Origin: Erwinia_E haradaeae_I
GTDB lineage: Bacteria > Pseudomonadota > Gammaproteobacteria > Enterobacterales > Enterobacteriaceae
Length of the DNA stretch: 64,000 nucleotides
NCBI RefSeq assembly: GCF_900698925.1
Contig: NZ_LR217713.1
Span: 248,001-312,000 of the forward strand
Reading direction: 5' to 3'
This document shows positions 49,976-60,622 of this stretch, one piece after another (position 1 is the first letter of the stretch; each line of letters starts with the position of its first letter). Both the position numbers and the translations under genes were made by a program. The notes beneath the pieces were generated by a model that did no database searches, was not told where the DNA came from, and saw only the letters and a program-made list of their open reading frames with translations.

Positions 49976-51619
49976 ATGGGTTATAGTTTTCGAGCTGGTC
50001 AACCTGCTCGACAAAGTGATCTGATTAATATTGCGCAATTAATTTCTCAGTATTATCTTTTTCATCCTCAATTAGGTAATATAGATCATGCAGTCAAATT
50101 TGGCACCTCTGGTCATCGTGGTAGCGCTGTGCGGTATAGTTTTAATGAGACGCATATTTTAGCTATTACGCAAGCTATTGCTGAAGAGCGCAGAAAAAAA
50201 GGTATAACCGGGCCTGTTTATGTAGGAAAAGATACGCATGCTTTGTCAGAGCCAGCAATGTGTTCAGTATTAGAGGTTCTCGTTGCTAATGGTGTGAATG
50301 TTATTTTACAAAAGGAAAACGGTTATACACCTGCGCCTGCTATTTCTCATTCTATCATTGAACATAATAAGCGAGGTAGTTTAAAAGCTGATGGGATTAT
50401 CATTACCCCTTCACATAATCCACCCGGAGATGGTGGAATTAAATATAATTTACCAAATGGTGGGCCCGCTGATAGTCAATTTACAAAAATATTAGAAGTC
50501 CGTTCTAATTTTTTGATTCAGGATCAATTAAAAGAAGTACAACGCTTGCCTTTTGATCAGGTATGGGCAAGTGGTTATTTGGAGGAAAAGGATATACTTC
50601 AGCCTTATGTTGAGGGTTTATCAAAGATTATTGATATTCCGTCAATTCAGAAGGCTAATTTAAAGATAGGTGTCGATCCTTTGGGCGGATCTGGCATTAA
50701 ATATTGGCAGTATATTGCAGATTTTTACCAAATTGATTTAACTGTTGTTAATGATTCGATTGACCAAACATTTCGTTTTATGCATCTTGATTATGATGGG
50801 GTTATTCGGATGGACTGCGCATCAAAACCTGCTATGGCAGGTTTATTATCAGTACGTAATCAATTTGATATATTATTTTCTAATGATCCAGATTATGATC
50901 GTCATTGTATTATTACTTCTGATGGAATGATGAGTGCCAATCATTATCTTGTAGTAGCTATTCATTATTTATTTCGCCATCGGCCTTTATGGGGGGAAAG
51001 TCTTGCTGTAGGAAAAACGGTAGTCTCCAGTAGTGTGATAGATCGCGTAGTTCATGATTTAAATCGTCAGCTTATAGAAGTTCCAGTTGGGTTTAAATGG
51101 TTTGTCGATGGCTTGTCTAATGGAACCTTAGGTTTTTGTGGTGAAGAAAGTGCAGGTGCTTCATTCTTATGCTTTGATGGACGACCATGGTCAACTGATA
51201 AAGATGGTATCATCATGTGTTTATTAGCAGCAGAAATTATGGCGGTTACTGGTAAAAATCCTCAACAATACTACAATGAGATTGTTAATTTCTTTGGTGA
51301 ATTTAGTTATAATTGTTTACAAATTCCTGCTACATCGATACAAAAAAAAATTTTATCAGAATTATCACCTGATATGATCAGGTCTGATGTGTTAGCGGGT
51401 GATCTAATTATTAATAGTATAGTCATTGCGCCTGGAAATAATGAGGCAATTGGCGGCCTAAAGGTTATGACTAAGAACGGTTGGTTTGTATTACGTCCAT
51501 CTGGTACTGAAGATTTTTATAAAATCTATTGTGAAAGTTTTATTGGAGAGGATCACCGAAGAATAATAGAAGAAGAAGCGCGTGATATCGTTAGATCTCT
51601 GTTGCATTCTGCTGGATAA
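49976..51619 (+). CDS. pgm: Phosphoglucomutase
   Basis: Pgm interconverts glucose 6-phosphate and glucose 1-phosphate, the precursor of UDP-glucose. The 547-residue product (E. coli 546) has the phosphoserine loop IIITPSHNPPGDGG (Ser146), the metal loop FSNDPDYDRH, the sugar loop CGEESAGASF and the phosphate-binding WFVLRPSGTEDFYKIY. A GAGGGA lies 9 nt before the ATG. The gene contains a nine-A run at 51342-51350 that stays in frame, so some mRNA slippage may occur there too. It is convergent with galU, the next enzyme of the pathway. Confidence 0.98.
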   Translation: MGYSFRAGQPARQSDLINIAQLISQYYLFHPQLGNIDHAVKFGTSGHRGSAVRYSFNETHILAITQAIAEERRKKGITGPVYVGKDTHALSEPAMCSVLEVLVANGVNVILQKENGYTPAPAISHSIIEHNKRGSLKADGIIITPSHNPPGDGGIKYNLPNGGPADSQFTKILEVRSNFLIQDQLKEVQRLPFDQVWASGYLEEKDILQPYVEGLSKIIDIPSIQKANLKIGVDPLGGSGIKYWQYIADFYQIDLTVVNDSIDQTFRFMHLDYDGVIRMDCASKPAMAGLLSVRNQFDILFSNDPDYDRHCIITSDGMMSANHYLVVAIHYLFRHRPLWGESLAVGKTVVSSSVIDRVVHDLNRQLIEVPVGFKWFVDGLSNGTLGFCGEESAGASFLCFDGRPWSTDKDGIIMCLLAAEIMAVTGKNPQQYYNEIVNFFGEFSYNCLQIPATSIQKKILSELSPDMIRSDVLAGDLIINSIVIAPGNNEAIGGLKVMTKNGWFVLRPSGTEDFYKIYCESFIGEDHRRIIEEEARDIVRSLLHSAG

Positions 51620-52940
51620 AATAATGAGGAAGTAATTGGTAAGATAATTGTTATAGTGATCGTTTTGTATAATTTAATTACTAATTTTTTTAATTTTTTA
51701 GAATGTTTATATCAATAAAATGGTTCTAGTCACTTAATTTTTATACGTGGATTATTTTAAGATCACTTTTATAAATAAAATAGATCTTAAAATAAATAAT
51801 AGCGTTAACAAGGAAGTTTTGAACGACTCAGATCTCTATATTATTTTTAAGGTATCAGCATATAAAATGCTTAGTTTTAGTAAAGAAAAAGCGAGTAGTT
51901 ATATTAATCTATATCGTATAAAAGTATTTTTGTGGAATTTTATAAAATTTTACTTATAGGTAAAAAGTAAAAATTATTTATTAATATTACTCTACAATGT
52001 ATTTTTTATAGAAGATTTATTAGAAAAAGAGATAATAAAAATTATTTTTTTATGGGTGCAATATTTTATGTTAATTGATAGTGATAATTTAATATACTGA
52101 TATTAGATTTAGTCTAAGAGTTTTTCCAGTTGTTTTATTACAGTAATATACACTGGATTAATAGATGTGTTGTTTTTATTAATTTAGGTCTGGTTTTATA
52201 ATGGATTGTAGAGCCTAATTATATATTATTAGGTAATAATTTTATAGGTCATGATTTTCAATTATATTGAATTTTTTTATTAATCGGCAGTTATGACTTA
52301 AATAATTAGATAATTATGGAGTTCTTGGATATTAATAGTTTTGTTGTTCTCCTTATTAGGAATTGTTGTTTTATCAGATAAATAAATAATAAATTTTAGT
52401 TATAAATTTTAGTTATAAATGACAGAGAATATATGTAATGGATATATCGTTTTTCGTATGAGAAGATCATTAATAGTGCTAATGGGACATGTTTTCTGAC
52501 AAAATCAACTTGTTTTATGATTATGAATCATTGAGAAATAGAGTCCATAAGAATGAATCGTATCTATATTGTTTTAATACGAGGCATGTAATTATAGGTA
52601 TTCATTTTTTCAAATATTTTAGTTCTTATAGAAATAGTGTAGCGTGTTTCAACGCTTATAAATATTGTGTTATACGATATTGCATCTCTTGTTTTCTAAA
52701 ATAACTTGCATTTACATTTATACATGAGTTAACGTTATTTTTTATATTGAGGTGTAAGAAGTTTCAGGATATCGTCCGCAATAATTGATATAGTTATGAA
52801 CTATATAAACATGATTTATAATTACATATTATATTAATATTTTTGATAAAAATTTAACATAGTAGCAAAATGTAAACTTGTAGCATATTGAGTTGGTGCG
52901 ATAAATCTTGTAATAATTATTTATTAAATAATAGATATTA
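51620..52940. other. Gene-free gap between pgm and galU
   Basis: About 1.3 kb between convergent genes. Two ~70-residue frames (51747-51959 and 52489-52704) are Lys/Asn/Ile/Tyr-rich and match nothing I know; I treat them as chance. A 13-bp tandem duplication (AAATTTTAGTTAT twice) lies near 52391-52416. Confidence 0.5.
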
Positions 52941-53849
52941 TTAATTAATGATCTCTATGGTTTTTTTTAACCATGCCCTAAAATCATTTCCAAGTGTTTG
53001 ATGATTTATTCCAAATTCAACAAAAGCCTTCATATAACCCAGTTTATTACCGCAGTCATAGCTCTTTCCTTTTAGATGGTATGCCTCAATTTTTTCTTTT
53101 TCTATTAGCATTGCAAGTGTATCGGTGAGTTGGATTTCATTATTAGAGCCAATAGGTGTTTTAGATAGCAAAGGCCAGATTTCTTTGGAAAGTACATAAC
53201 GTCCTACTACTATAAGATTTGATGGTGCTTTGTCTTCTTCAGGTTTTTCTATTATATCCACTATAAAAGTTCTGTCACCTGGGTTTAATTTCGTTCCTCC
53301 ACAATCCACTACACCATAGGATGTGACATCCGTCATTCGTTCAACCATAATTTGACTGTATCCCGTCTTATTAAATACTTCAATCATATTTGCTAGGTTA
53401 TCTTTTGATAAATCTGATTCATGTTGACTTAGGATAACATCGGGAAGAATCACCACGACCGGATTGTATCCAATGACTGGCCATGCGCAACTTAAGGCAT
53501 CTCCAAGTCCTTTAGTGAGTTTCTGACGAACCTGAATAATATTAATATATTTAGGACAGATAGAGTAAATTTCTTCTATTAGTTTTTTTTGAATTTGCTG
53601 TTCCAGTGTAGTTATTAATTGCAAATCAGAATCAAAATGATTTGCGATAGAAAATTTAGATGTATTTGTCACTAGAACAATATCATTGATACCAGAAGAA
53701 ACGCACTCATTTACGATATATTGAATAAGTGGTTTATCAACTAATGGTAGCATTTCTTTTGGCATTGCTTTTGTAGCAGGGAGCATGCGCGTTCCTAATC
53801 CAGCAGCTGGAATAACTGCTTTGATTCTTTTTTGACTATATTGAGACAT
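52941..53849 (-). CDS. galU: UTP-glucose-1-phosphate uridylyltransferase
   Basis: GalU makes UDP-glucose from UTP and glucose 1-phosphate, feeding LPS core and other glucosylation. The product is 302 residues, as in E. coli. It has the nucleotidyltransferase signature AVIPAAGLGTRMLPATKAMPKEMLPLVDKPLIQYIV, the metal-binding VVILPDVIL, and IIEKPEEDKAPSNLIVVGRYVL. The minus-strand start follows an AGAG element. It works directly after Pgm, whose gene ends 1.3 kb away in the opposite direction. No lesions were seen. Confidence 0.98.
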   Translation of the reverse strand: MSQYSQKRIKAVIPAAGLGTRMLPATKAMPKEMLPLVDKPLIQYIVNECVSSGINDIVLVTNTSKFSIANHFDSDLQLITTLEQQIQKKLIEEIYSICPKYINIIQVRQKLTKGLGDALSCAWPVIGYNPVVVILPDVILSQHESDLSKDNLANMIEVFNKTGYSQIMVERMTDVTSYGVVDCGGTKLNPGDRTFIVDIIEKPEEDKAPSNLIVVGRYVLSKEIWPLLSKTPIGSNNEIQLTDTLAMLIEKEKIEAYHLKGKSYDCGNKLGYMKAFVEFGINHQTLGNDFRAWLKKTIEIIN

Positions 53850-54297
53850 GGTACTTACTCTTTTTAACTTATTTGAAATTTTATCATCTTTTAAAGGATA
53901 CAGACAATATACATAGAATTTGGATTATGACTATTATCCTTATAGATTGTTGATTAGGTTTAGAGTTTCTTTGATTTGTGTTAGATAAATATGACTTAGA
54001 TTATGCGTGATCATTATTATTTTATTTTGGAGTATAATTATAAAAGAGTCTAGCTTGAGTGTTTCTATAGTGAATAGAATTGAAATTCTATAAAATTTGG
54101 TTTGCTATTAGACACCAGATATTGTCATACTATAGTAGTAATGACATTCTTTCTAAATGATTTAAGAGTTTTCGAATAGTATAAGATACTTTAAAAGTAT
54201 TTATTTTTTGTTTATAGACGAAGAGCATATGATTAAAATATGAGTATGAGTATTTATTAAATATAAATATCTATTCTAATAATTAAGGAGATAATAA
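53850..54297. other. Gene-free gap between galU and grxD
   Basis: About 450 bp between divergent genes. The grxD ribosome-binding site (AAGGAG, about 54283-54288) lies at its end. No other element was recognised. Confidence 0.55.
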
Positions 54298-54636
54298 ATG
54301 AGTATTGTTGAAAAAATTCAGAGACAGATTTCTGAGAACCCTATTCTGTTATATATGAAAGGCTCGCCTCGATTACCAAGTTGTGGTTTTTCGGCTCAAG
54401 CTGTTCAGGCTCTAGAAGCATGTGGAGAGCGTTTTGCATATATAGACGTCCTGAAAAATCCGGATATTCGTTCTGAGATGCCAAAGTATGCCAATTGGCC
54501 AACGTTTCCTCAGCTATGGATTAATGGTGAATTGTGTGGAGGTTCTGATATTATCATAGATATGTTTCAGAGCGGTGAGCTGCAAAAGTTAATTAAAGAT
54601 ACCGTTCGCCAGAGAACTTCTTCTCTAGAAGAATAG
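54298..54636 (+). CDS. grxD: Monothiol glutaredoxin GrxD (Grx4)
   Basis: GrxD carries and delivers 2Fe-2S clusters together with glutathione and often a BolA partner. The 112-residue product (E. coli 115) has the monothiol active site CGFS at residues 29-32 within KGSPRLPSCGFSAQAVQAL, the glutathione-binding NWPTFPQLWINGELCGGSDII, and a short basic/acidic tail. The conserved Lys before the loop (MKGSP) is present. A strong AAGGAG precedes the ATG. Only one Cys in the active loop confirms the monothiol class. It stands alone and ends in a hairpin overlapping the stop codon. Confidence 0.97.
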   Translation: MSIVEKIQRQISENPILLYMKGSPRLPSCGFSAQAVQALEACGERFAYIDVLKNPDIRSEMPKYANWPTFPQLWINGELCGGSDIIIDMFQSGELQKLIKDTVRQRTSSLEE

Positions 54637-54653
54637 AGAAGAATTTCATTCTA
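54618..54653 (+). terminator. Hairpin terminator of grxD
   Basis: TTCTTCTCTA (54618-54627) pairs perfectly with TAGAGAAGAA (54634-54643) around a 6-nt loop, followed by the weak T tract TTTCATTCTAT. The stem includes the last codons and the stop of grxD, so coding and terminator functions overlap. Confidence 0.55.
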
Positions 54654-55059
54654 TAGATCATTTAATTCTAAATTATATTTTAGTTTTATCGAAAATTACA
54701 CAAAATAATATCATTATTGAGTATATAATATAATTGAAAATGTAATCATGGTAAGCGAAACACATGCAGTCTGTTTAAGGGATGATTATTGAATTGGGTT
54801 TTAATAATGTAATCTTATTGTTATGATGAAGAGTGATATGAATGTAAGAGATTGATCGTACTAAATAGATATGTTTTAACATGAGTTTTATATAATTAAA
54901 GTATAGTCAATTGATTGAATGATATTAATTATTAAGGAAGAAAAAGATCTTCAGAACAGTATTTTTTATAGTATCACGCTTCTTTAATAATAAGAGATTT
55001 GTATTAATATAGATTATATTATTAGTATTTTTAATACAACTAAATAGGATTAGAGGACT
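54654..55059. other. Gene-free gap between grxD and pgpC
   Basis: About 400 bp of AT-rich DNA with no recognised element apart from the pgpC ribosome-binding site AGAGG at 55052-55056. Confidence 0.5.
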
Positions 55060-55698
55060 GTGGTTAGTCGATGTGGGAGGCGTGTGATCTTTTTTGATCT
55101 CGATGGTACGTTACATCGAGAGGATATGTTTGGTTCTTTTATATTATGGCTTCTATGGCGTCAACCGTTAAATTTTTTTTTACTCATTTTTATTTTTCCT
55201 ATACTGGGATGCATTTTTTTAGTACAAGGTTATTCATCGCGATGGTTGACAAGTTTTCTTCTTTGGTCTATTACGTTTGGACACAGTGAATCAACTCTGG
55301 CGAAGAGAGAAGAAGAGTTTGCTAATTGGTTTAGGAAGTATCTCACTCCTTTTCCAAAAGTACAAGCACATCTAATGCAGCATATTTCTTCGGTAGACAC
55401 TGAAGTTTGGTTAATTACTGGTTCACCTAGACGTCTCGTAGAGATCGTATATGGTAATTCTTATTTTTTGCCTCGAGTCAAACTTCTTGCGAGCCAGATG
55501 GTAAGGTTTTGTGGGGGAAGGGCGCTCTTAGTTCGTTGTGTAGGGTATGAAAAAGTATTGCAGTTGGAGTTAATTCTTGGTAAACCTTTAAACATTAACA
55601 TTGGTTATAGTGATAGCAAAATGGATGATCCTTTATTATTTTTTTGTCGAAATGCTTTCCGCATCTCTTCATCAGGGGAGTTAACTAAGATTAAATAA
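55060..55698 (+). CDS. pgpC: Phosphatidylglycerophosphatase C (YfhB)
   Basis: PgpC is a HAD-family membrane phosphatase that dephosphorylates phosphatidylglycerophosphate to phosphatidylglycerol. The 212-residue product (E. coli 211) has HAD motif I FFDLDGTLH (Asp13, Asp15), a hydrophobic segment FLLIFIFPILGCIFL, motif II WLITGSPRRLVE, and motif III/IV GYSDSKMDDPLL. LLWSITFGHSES and VKLLASQMVR also match. The start is a GTG at 55060, with AGAGG only 3 nt before it, an unusually tight spacing; an in-frame GTG at 55084 is an alternative but would cut close to motif I. E. coli has three redundant Pgp enzymes; none of the others is in this window. Confidence 0.9.
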   Translation: MVSRCGRRVIFFDLDGTLHREDMFGSFILWLLWRQPLNFFLLIFIFPILGCIFLVQGYSSRWLTSFLLWSITFGHSESTLAKREEEFANWFRKYLTPFPKVQAHLMQHISSVDTEVWLITGSPRRLVEIVYGNSYFLPRVKLLASQMVRFCGGRALLVRCVGYEKVLQLELILGKPLNINIGYSDSKMDDPLLFFCRNAFRISSSGELTKIK

Positions 55699-58014
55699 CT
55701 AAACTATGGATATTACAATGAATTATACTATTTTTATATAAAATAAGTCCTTCTGTTTTTAAAAGTGTAGATCTTTGTATTCTGTATGGTTCTTATTATC
55801 GTATTTTACATATCATCATATTTAGATTTGTGCGATATTTCTGATTATTTTTGGATATGATATTTTATCATGTTGGGTGATTTAGTAAATAACTTATAAT
55901 AATATATTGTTTATTTTATTATATTCATGTTTATGACGTCTTCGTGTCATTATAATTATGTTTAATTTTACTGATATCTTATAAGAACACTTTTAGTATA
56001 AGATTTTAACTAGTTAGTAATTTCTTTAATTCTTCTGATACATGTAATTAATGTTATCTTTTTTTTAATTAAAAAAGAGATTTTACTTCTAAGGTAGGAG
56101 TTGGTTTTTGATATAGCGATTTAATTTGATGAGATTGAATGAATACTATATGAATTCTAATTATATGATAATTTTTTATGAAGATCAGCAATATTAAATA
56201 ATATAATTCAGATATTAATTGAATAGAGCTGCGTGCACTATAGACATAGTATTTAGGGTAATTTATGTACAAATTGATGAGACATATTATAGAACATCTC
56301 TTCAACTGTGATTAAGATTTTTATTTTAATATCAAGGACAGAACTAATTTATGAAGGCGTGTCTACAAGGTTTGCAGAGCATCTAATCGGTGGGAGTTCT
56401 TTGTGTGATTGTTATTGATATATGATAGGCTCTGATTAATAAAGGTGTTTCTATACTAATATTAATGATTATTGTATAATATCGTATAAAATGGTTCTTT
56501 TTTTATTAAGAGATCAATCATAATCTATTTTGTCTGTCTTTGATTCAAAAATTAGGTTGAGCTCATAGGAGATGTTGATATTCAAGTTTTATAGGTCAGT
56601 TAATCTCTTTTTATGGTTTTTAAAGAAATTAGAAACTGTGACAAGTGGATGGATTATATTCTTAAGAAGGAGTATATTAATTTTTATAAAGTACTATATT
56701 AGATGAGTGTATTCATAGCAATGTGACTTGTTAACAAATGTTATTGTTGTTGAAATAAATTAATATTTATTTTCAGAAATATTTATTTCTTTATTCATGA
56801 ATTACATTGATTAGATAATAGCAGAATGAAACTATTAAATTCATTTTAGAATGAAAATTCTATCAAGTTATTCAAGAAATAGATTGTCTGTTATCATTTT
56901 TATAATAGATTATACTAAGAATTTTTTAGATTAGATAGAAAAGTGGGTTTATAAGTTCTATCTTTATAGAAGATAAATAAACATAATTTTGTTATTATTT
57001 TATCTAATTATATGAGAGATGATTCATATCAATGGAAAAAATTTATATACATCAAGTTATTTATTAGTTGATTCATAACTTTGTCGAAAGCATGTTTAGA
57101 ATCTTTAATGTTTGGTCTAGAAGAAGGTGCGACATGATATTACAATTTGTTATGTAATCTGCTCTTATTAAAATAGTAATATGTGGATTAAGGTAAAATT
57201 TTCTTGTTTTTTGATCTAGTAAGTAAATTGATTCTGTATTTTTTATTTTCAATCACAATATTGCATTAAAATAAAATATATTCAACTTACAATAATGCTA
57301 TAATTTTATGTGAGTTTCGTGGGGATCTTCAATAGGACGAATGTTAATTTCCTATCTATGGAATAAAATTTTATATGTATAGGAACGTTTAGTTATTTTA
57401 GAGGTGGTGAGTTTTTTGTGAGTTATTGATTTTTTTAGGAATAAAGAGATCAGTTGTAATGTTGATATATTTCGTCAGACTTGAGAATTAGATTTACATA
57501 TATATTTCATATTGTGATCAGATAATAGTTAGTCTATTTTAAGCTTTATTTATTATAGTTGAATTAATAATGTCATTATAAGGAAAAGATATGTTTATAT
57601 TATACATAACTGATTAGTAGAATTATACATAGACAGAGTACAAAGATATTCTATATAGAATTATAGACCTTTAGTCTTAGTATAGGATGGTTGAATCTTG
57701 ATATATTAAATAATATTTAATATTTGAGCTAATTTATCGAGTGAGATTAAATATCCCTAAGGTCATATTCAAAGATATTGATTCATGTTATGAATTAATC
57801 GTAATAAGGGTATGAAGAAAATAATTATAGATATCTATATTATTCATTTAGTTTTCTTTTATATCAGTTGGTTTATGAGAATTCGTTATTAATCAATTAT
57901 AAGATATTCGATGAGTGTGTAATGATAGTTAATATCAGGTCTGCGACAATATATTGTATCTGATTAACTAATTTTGATAAACTTATAGTTTTTTAAAGAG
58001 GTTGTGTTTAATTT
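55699..58014. other. Gene-free gap between pgpC and plsB
   Basis: About 2.3 kb, one of the longest gaps. I recognise no protein, RNA gene or repeat. A 78-residue minus frame (56069-56305) has no family and no ribosome-binding site. The gap probably records several lost genes. Confidence 0.6.
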
Positions 58015-60440
58015 ATGTTGGATTGGCGTAAGCTATACTATAATTTATGGAAATTTTGTATAAGAATTTTAGTAAAAAGCACAGTCATTCCCGATGATCC
58101 AATATCTGAACTGGGTATCGATATATCTCAACCAGTGGTATATGTCTTATCTGATGAGTCACAAGTTGATTTATATACATTGCAAATGCTCTGTAGTAAG
58201 AAGAATCTTCCTGATCCATTAGGAGAATGGGGGTTTGATGATAAGAATATACCACATGTTGTATTTATGCATAAAAAAAAAGTCTCTTTCCTTGTCTTTG
58301 CCAATCTGTAGATTTAGTAAGTTTTTTGCATTATGCTATTGGCCTAAAGCATAAGAAGCCTGAGATTAATATTCAAATTGTGCTTGTTTCTATAATATTT
58401 GGTCGTTCTTTACTTAGAGAACGAAAGAATAAGAAAGGTGTGCCTTCTTATGTAATTTTAAATAGTATATATAAATTTTTAATTATATTGTTTGTAGGTC
58501 GTGATAGTTTTATTCGTTTTTCGAGATTAGAATTACTTAATTATGTTATGATGAACAGTCAGAAAAAAGCACAGGACTCTAAGGTTCTGATAAGAGAAGT
58601 TCGTATGCATTTTTTTCGTCATCTTCTAGTTATGGTGGGGCCGATTTTACCAGTTCGAAAGAATTTATTTCATAAATTATTGGAATCGAGAGCAATAAAA
58701 AAGGCTATAGACGATGAGTCCCACAGTAAACAGATCTCTAAAGAGAAAGCAAGAAAGCATGCTGCGAGTTTTATAAAAGAAATAGCTTCTAATCCATCTG
58801 ATTTGGCTCTGTATTTTACTTCGCGTATTATGAAATGGGCGTGGAGACGACTCTATGAAAAAATTAATATTACAGGGGCTGAGCGGATACGGTGCTTAGC
58901 GCAAACTGGAAATGAGTTAGTATATGTTCCTTGTCATCGAAGTCATATCGATTATCTTCTTCTCTCCTATGTTATTTATAATCAGGGATTAGTTCCGCCT
59001 CATATTGCCGCTGGTATTAATCTTAATTTCTGGCCAGTTGGTTTTCTTTTCAGGCGCTTGGGTGCTTTTTTTATTCGTCGTACTTTCAGGGGTAATAAGC
59101 TTTATTCTACGGTTTTTCGTGAGTATTTAAGCGATCTTTTTACTCGTGGAGCTTCAGTGGAATATTTTGTTGAAGGTGGGCGCTCACGTACGGGTTATTT
59201 GTTAAATCCAAAAACTGGTATTTTATCTATAACCATACAGGCTATGTTACGTGATGGTCACCGCCCCATTGTTTTTGTGCCGATCTACATTGGTTACGAA
59301 CATGTTTTAGAATCTCAGACTTATGCTGATGAATTACGTGGAACTACTAAAAAAGAAGAAGGAATTTTATCCATTATACGAGGATTGTTTCGTTTGCGCA
59401 ATCTTGGTCAGAGCTATGTTAATTTCGGTGAGCCGCTTTTATTAACAGAATATTTAACTCATCAAGTACCAAATTGGCGTAAAAATATTAGTTCGCTAGA
59501 ACCTCAACGACCAGTGTGGTTAACTGCAATAGTTAATGAGATTGCGCAAAAAATTATGATACGCATTAATAATGCTGTAGTTGTGAATGCAATCAATTTA
59601 TGTGCAACTGCTTTATTGGCTTCGCGTACGCATTCTTTATCTCGTCAACAATTGATGAATCAGATTGATTGTTATATGAATCTTTTACGAAACACATCTT
59701 ATTCTTCTGAGTTAACATTACCAACAATGACATCACGACAGTTATTGGATCATGCGTTAAAAATGGATGAATTTAATGTATTTCAAGACAGCGAAGATGA
59801 CATTATCACGTTGAAACCTACACAAGTAGTATTGGCTACTTATTATCGGAATAATATTTACCATATTTTAGTCATACCCGCATTAATTGCGTCTCTGCTC
59901 ATCAATAAGAGAGTGGTCAGCTGTCTTGATCTTCTTCAACATATAAGTGTAATTTATCCTATTATTAAAAGTGAATTATTTCTTCGATGGGATGTTAATA
60001 ACCTATCTACAGTATTAGATAGGTTCATTGTTGAAATGGAACGACAGGGTTTGTTAATAGAAGAAAAAAATTTTTTGCGATTAAATCCAGATTCTTTTCA
60101 TATTTTACAGCTCTTGGCGGAAGGGAGTCGTACTATAGTACAACGTTATGCTATTGTTTTTTATCTTTTGAGTATTTGTTCTACAATTAATCGTGGTATG
60201 TTAGAAGAAAAGAGTCGTATTATAGCACGACGTTTATCTATTGTATCTGGTATTAATTTTTTAGAGTATTTTGATCAGCTAGCTTTTAGTTCCTTAGTGT
60301 TAACTTTACGCAATCAAGGTTACATTCAAGATTCAAGTTATCCTGATTGCGTACGAGCGCGAAAGACTTATCAGTTATGTTTGGATTTAGTGGACGAGAA
60401 CATACGAATTGTTATTGAACATACATTAAGAGATTTGTAG
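58015..60440 (+). CDS. plsB: Glycerol-3-phosphate acyltransferase PlsB, frame broken at a nine-A run
   Basis: PlsB acylates sn-glycerol 3-phosphate, the first step of phospholipid synthesis, at the inner membrane. The gene reads in two frames: codons 1-~88 (MLDWRKLYYNLW to VVFMHKKK) in one, then a -1-related frame to the stop at 60440. The break falls on AAAAAAAAA at 58273-58281. Adding one A, or a -1 ribosomal slip, joins the frames into 808 residues, the E. coli length (807), with no gap in the alignment. The downstream frame is open from the A run (KSLFPCLCQ...). Catalytic HRSHID (HX4D), VEGGRSRTGYL and FVPIYIGYEHV are intact. It may be rescued by slippage or be a young pseudogene; read as is, the first frame stops at 58311. 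Confidence 0.9.
58273..58281 (+). other. Nine-A slippery run in plsB
   Basis: Nine consecutive A residues after codon CAT mark the frame change in plsB. Ten A would restore the full reading frame exactly. Runs of this length are known sites of RNA polymerase slippage in AT-rich endosymbionts. No other disruption was seen in the gene. Confidence 0.85.
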
Positions 60441-60622
60441 CTATATTAGCTAGTTAGACTAAAAGCGATACGAAATGAGTTTCAGGATAATGTGTTCTAT
60501 AGTGTTCTGTATAGTCTATTAGATATTCAGAAGAACTCAGGATTAATTTAAGAATGTTATAAAGTGATATACAGTGAGGTGTTAAGCGATGTGTTCAAAC
60601 ATTTAGAGCAAATGGGGATAGT

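Noticed and set aside
51747..52704. Two ~70-codon frames between pgm and galU
   Set aside because: Composition is typical of chance frames in AT-rich DNA (Lys, Asn, Ile, Tyr, Phe), with no motif, Shine-Dalgarno or neighbour logic.
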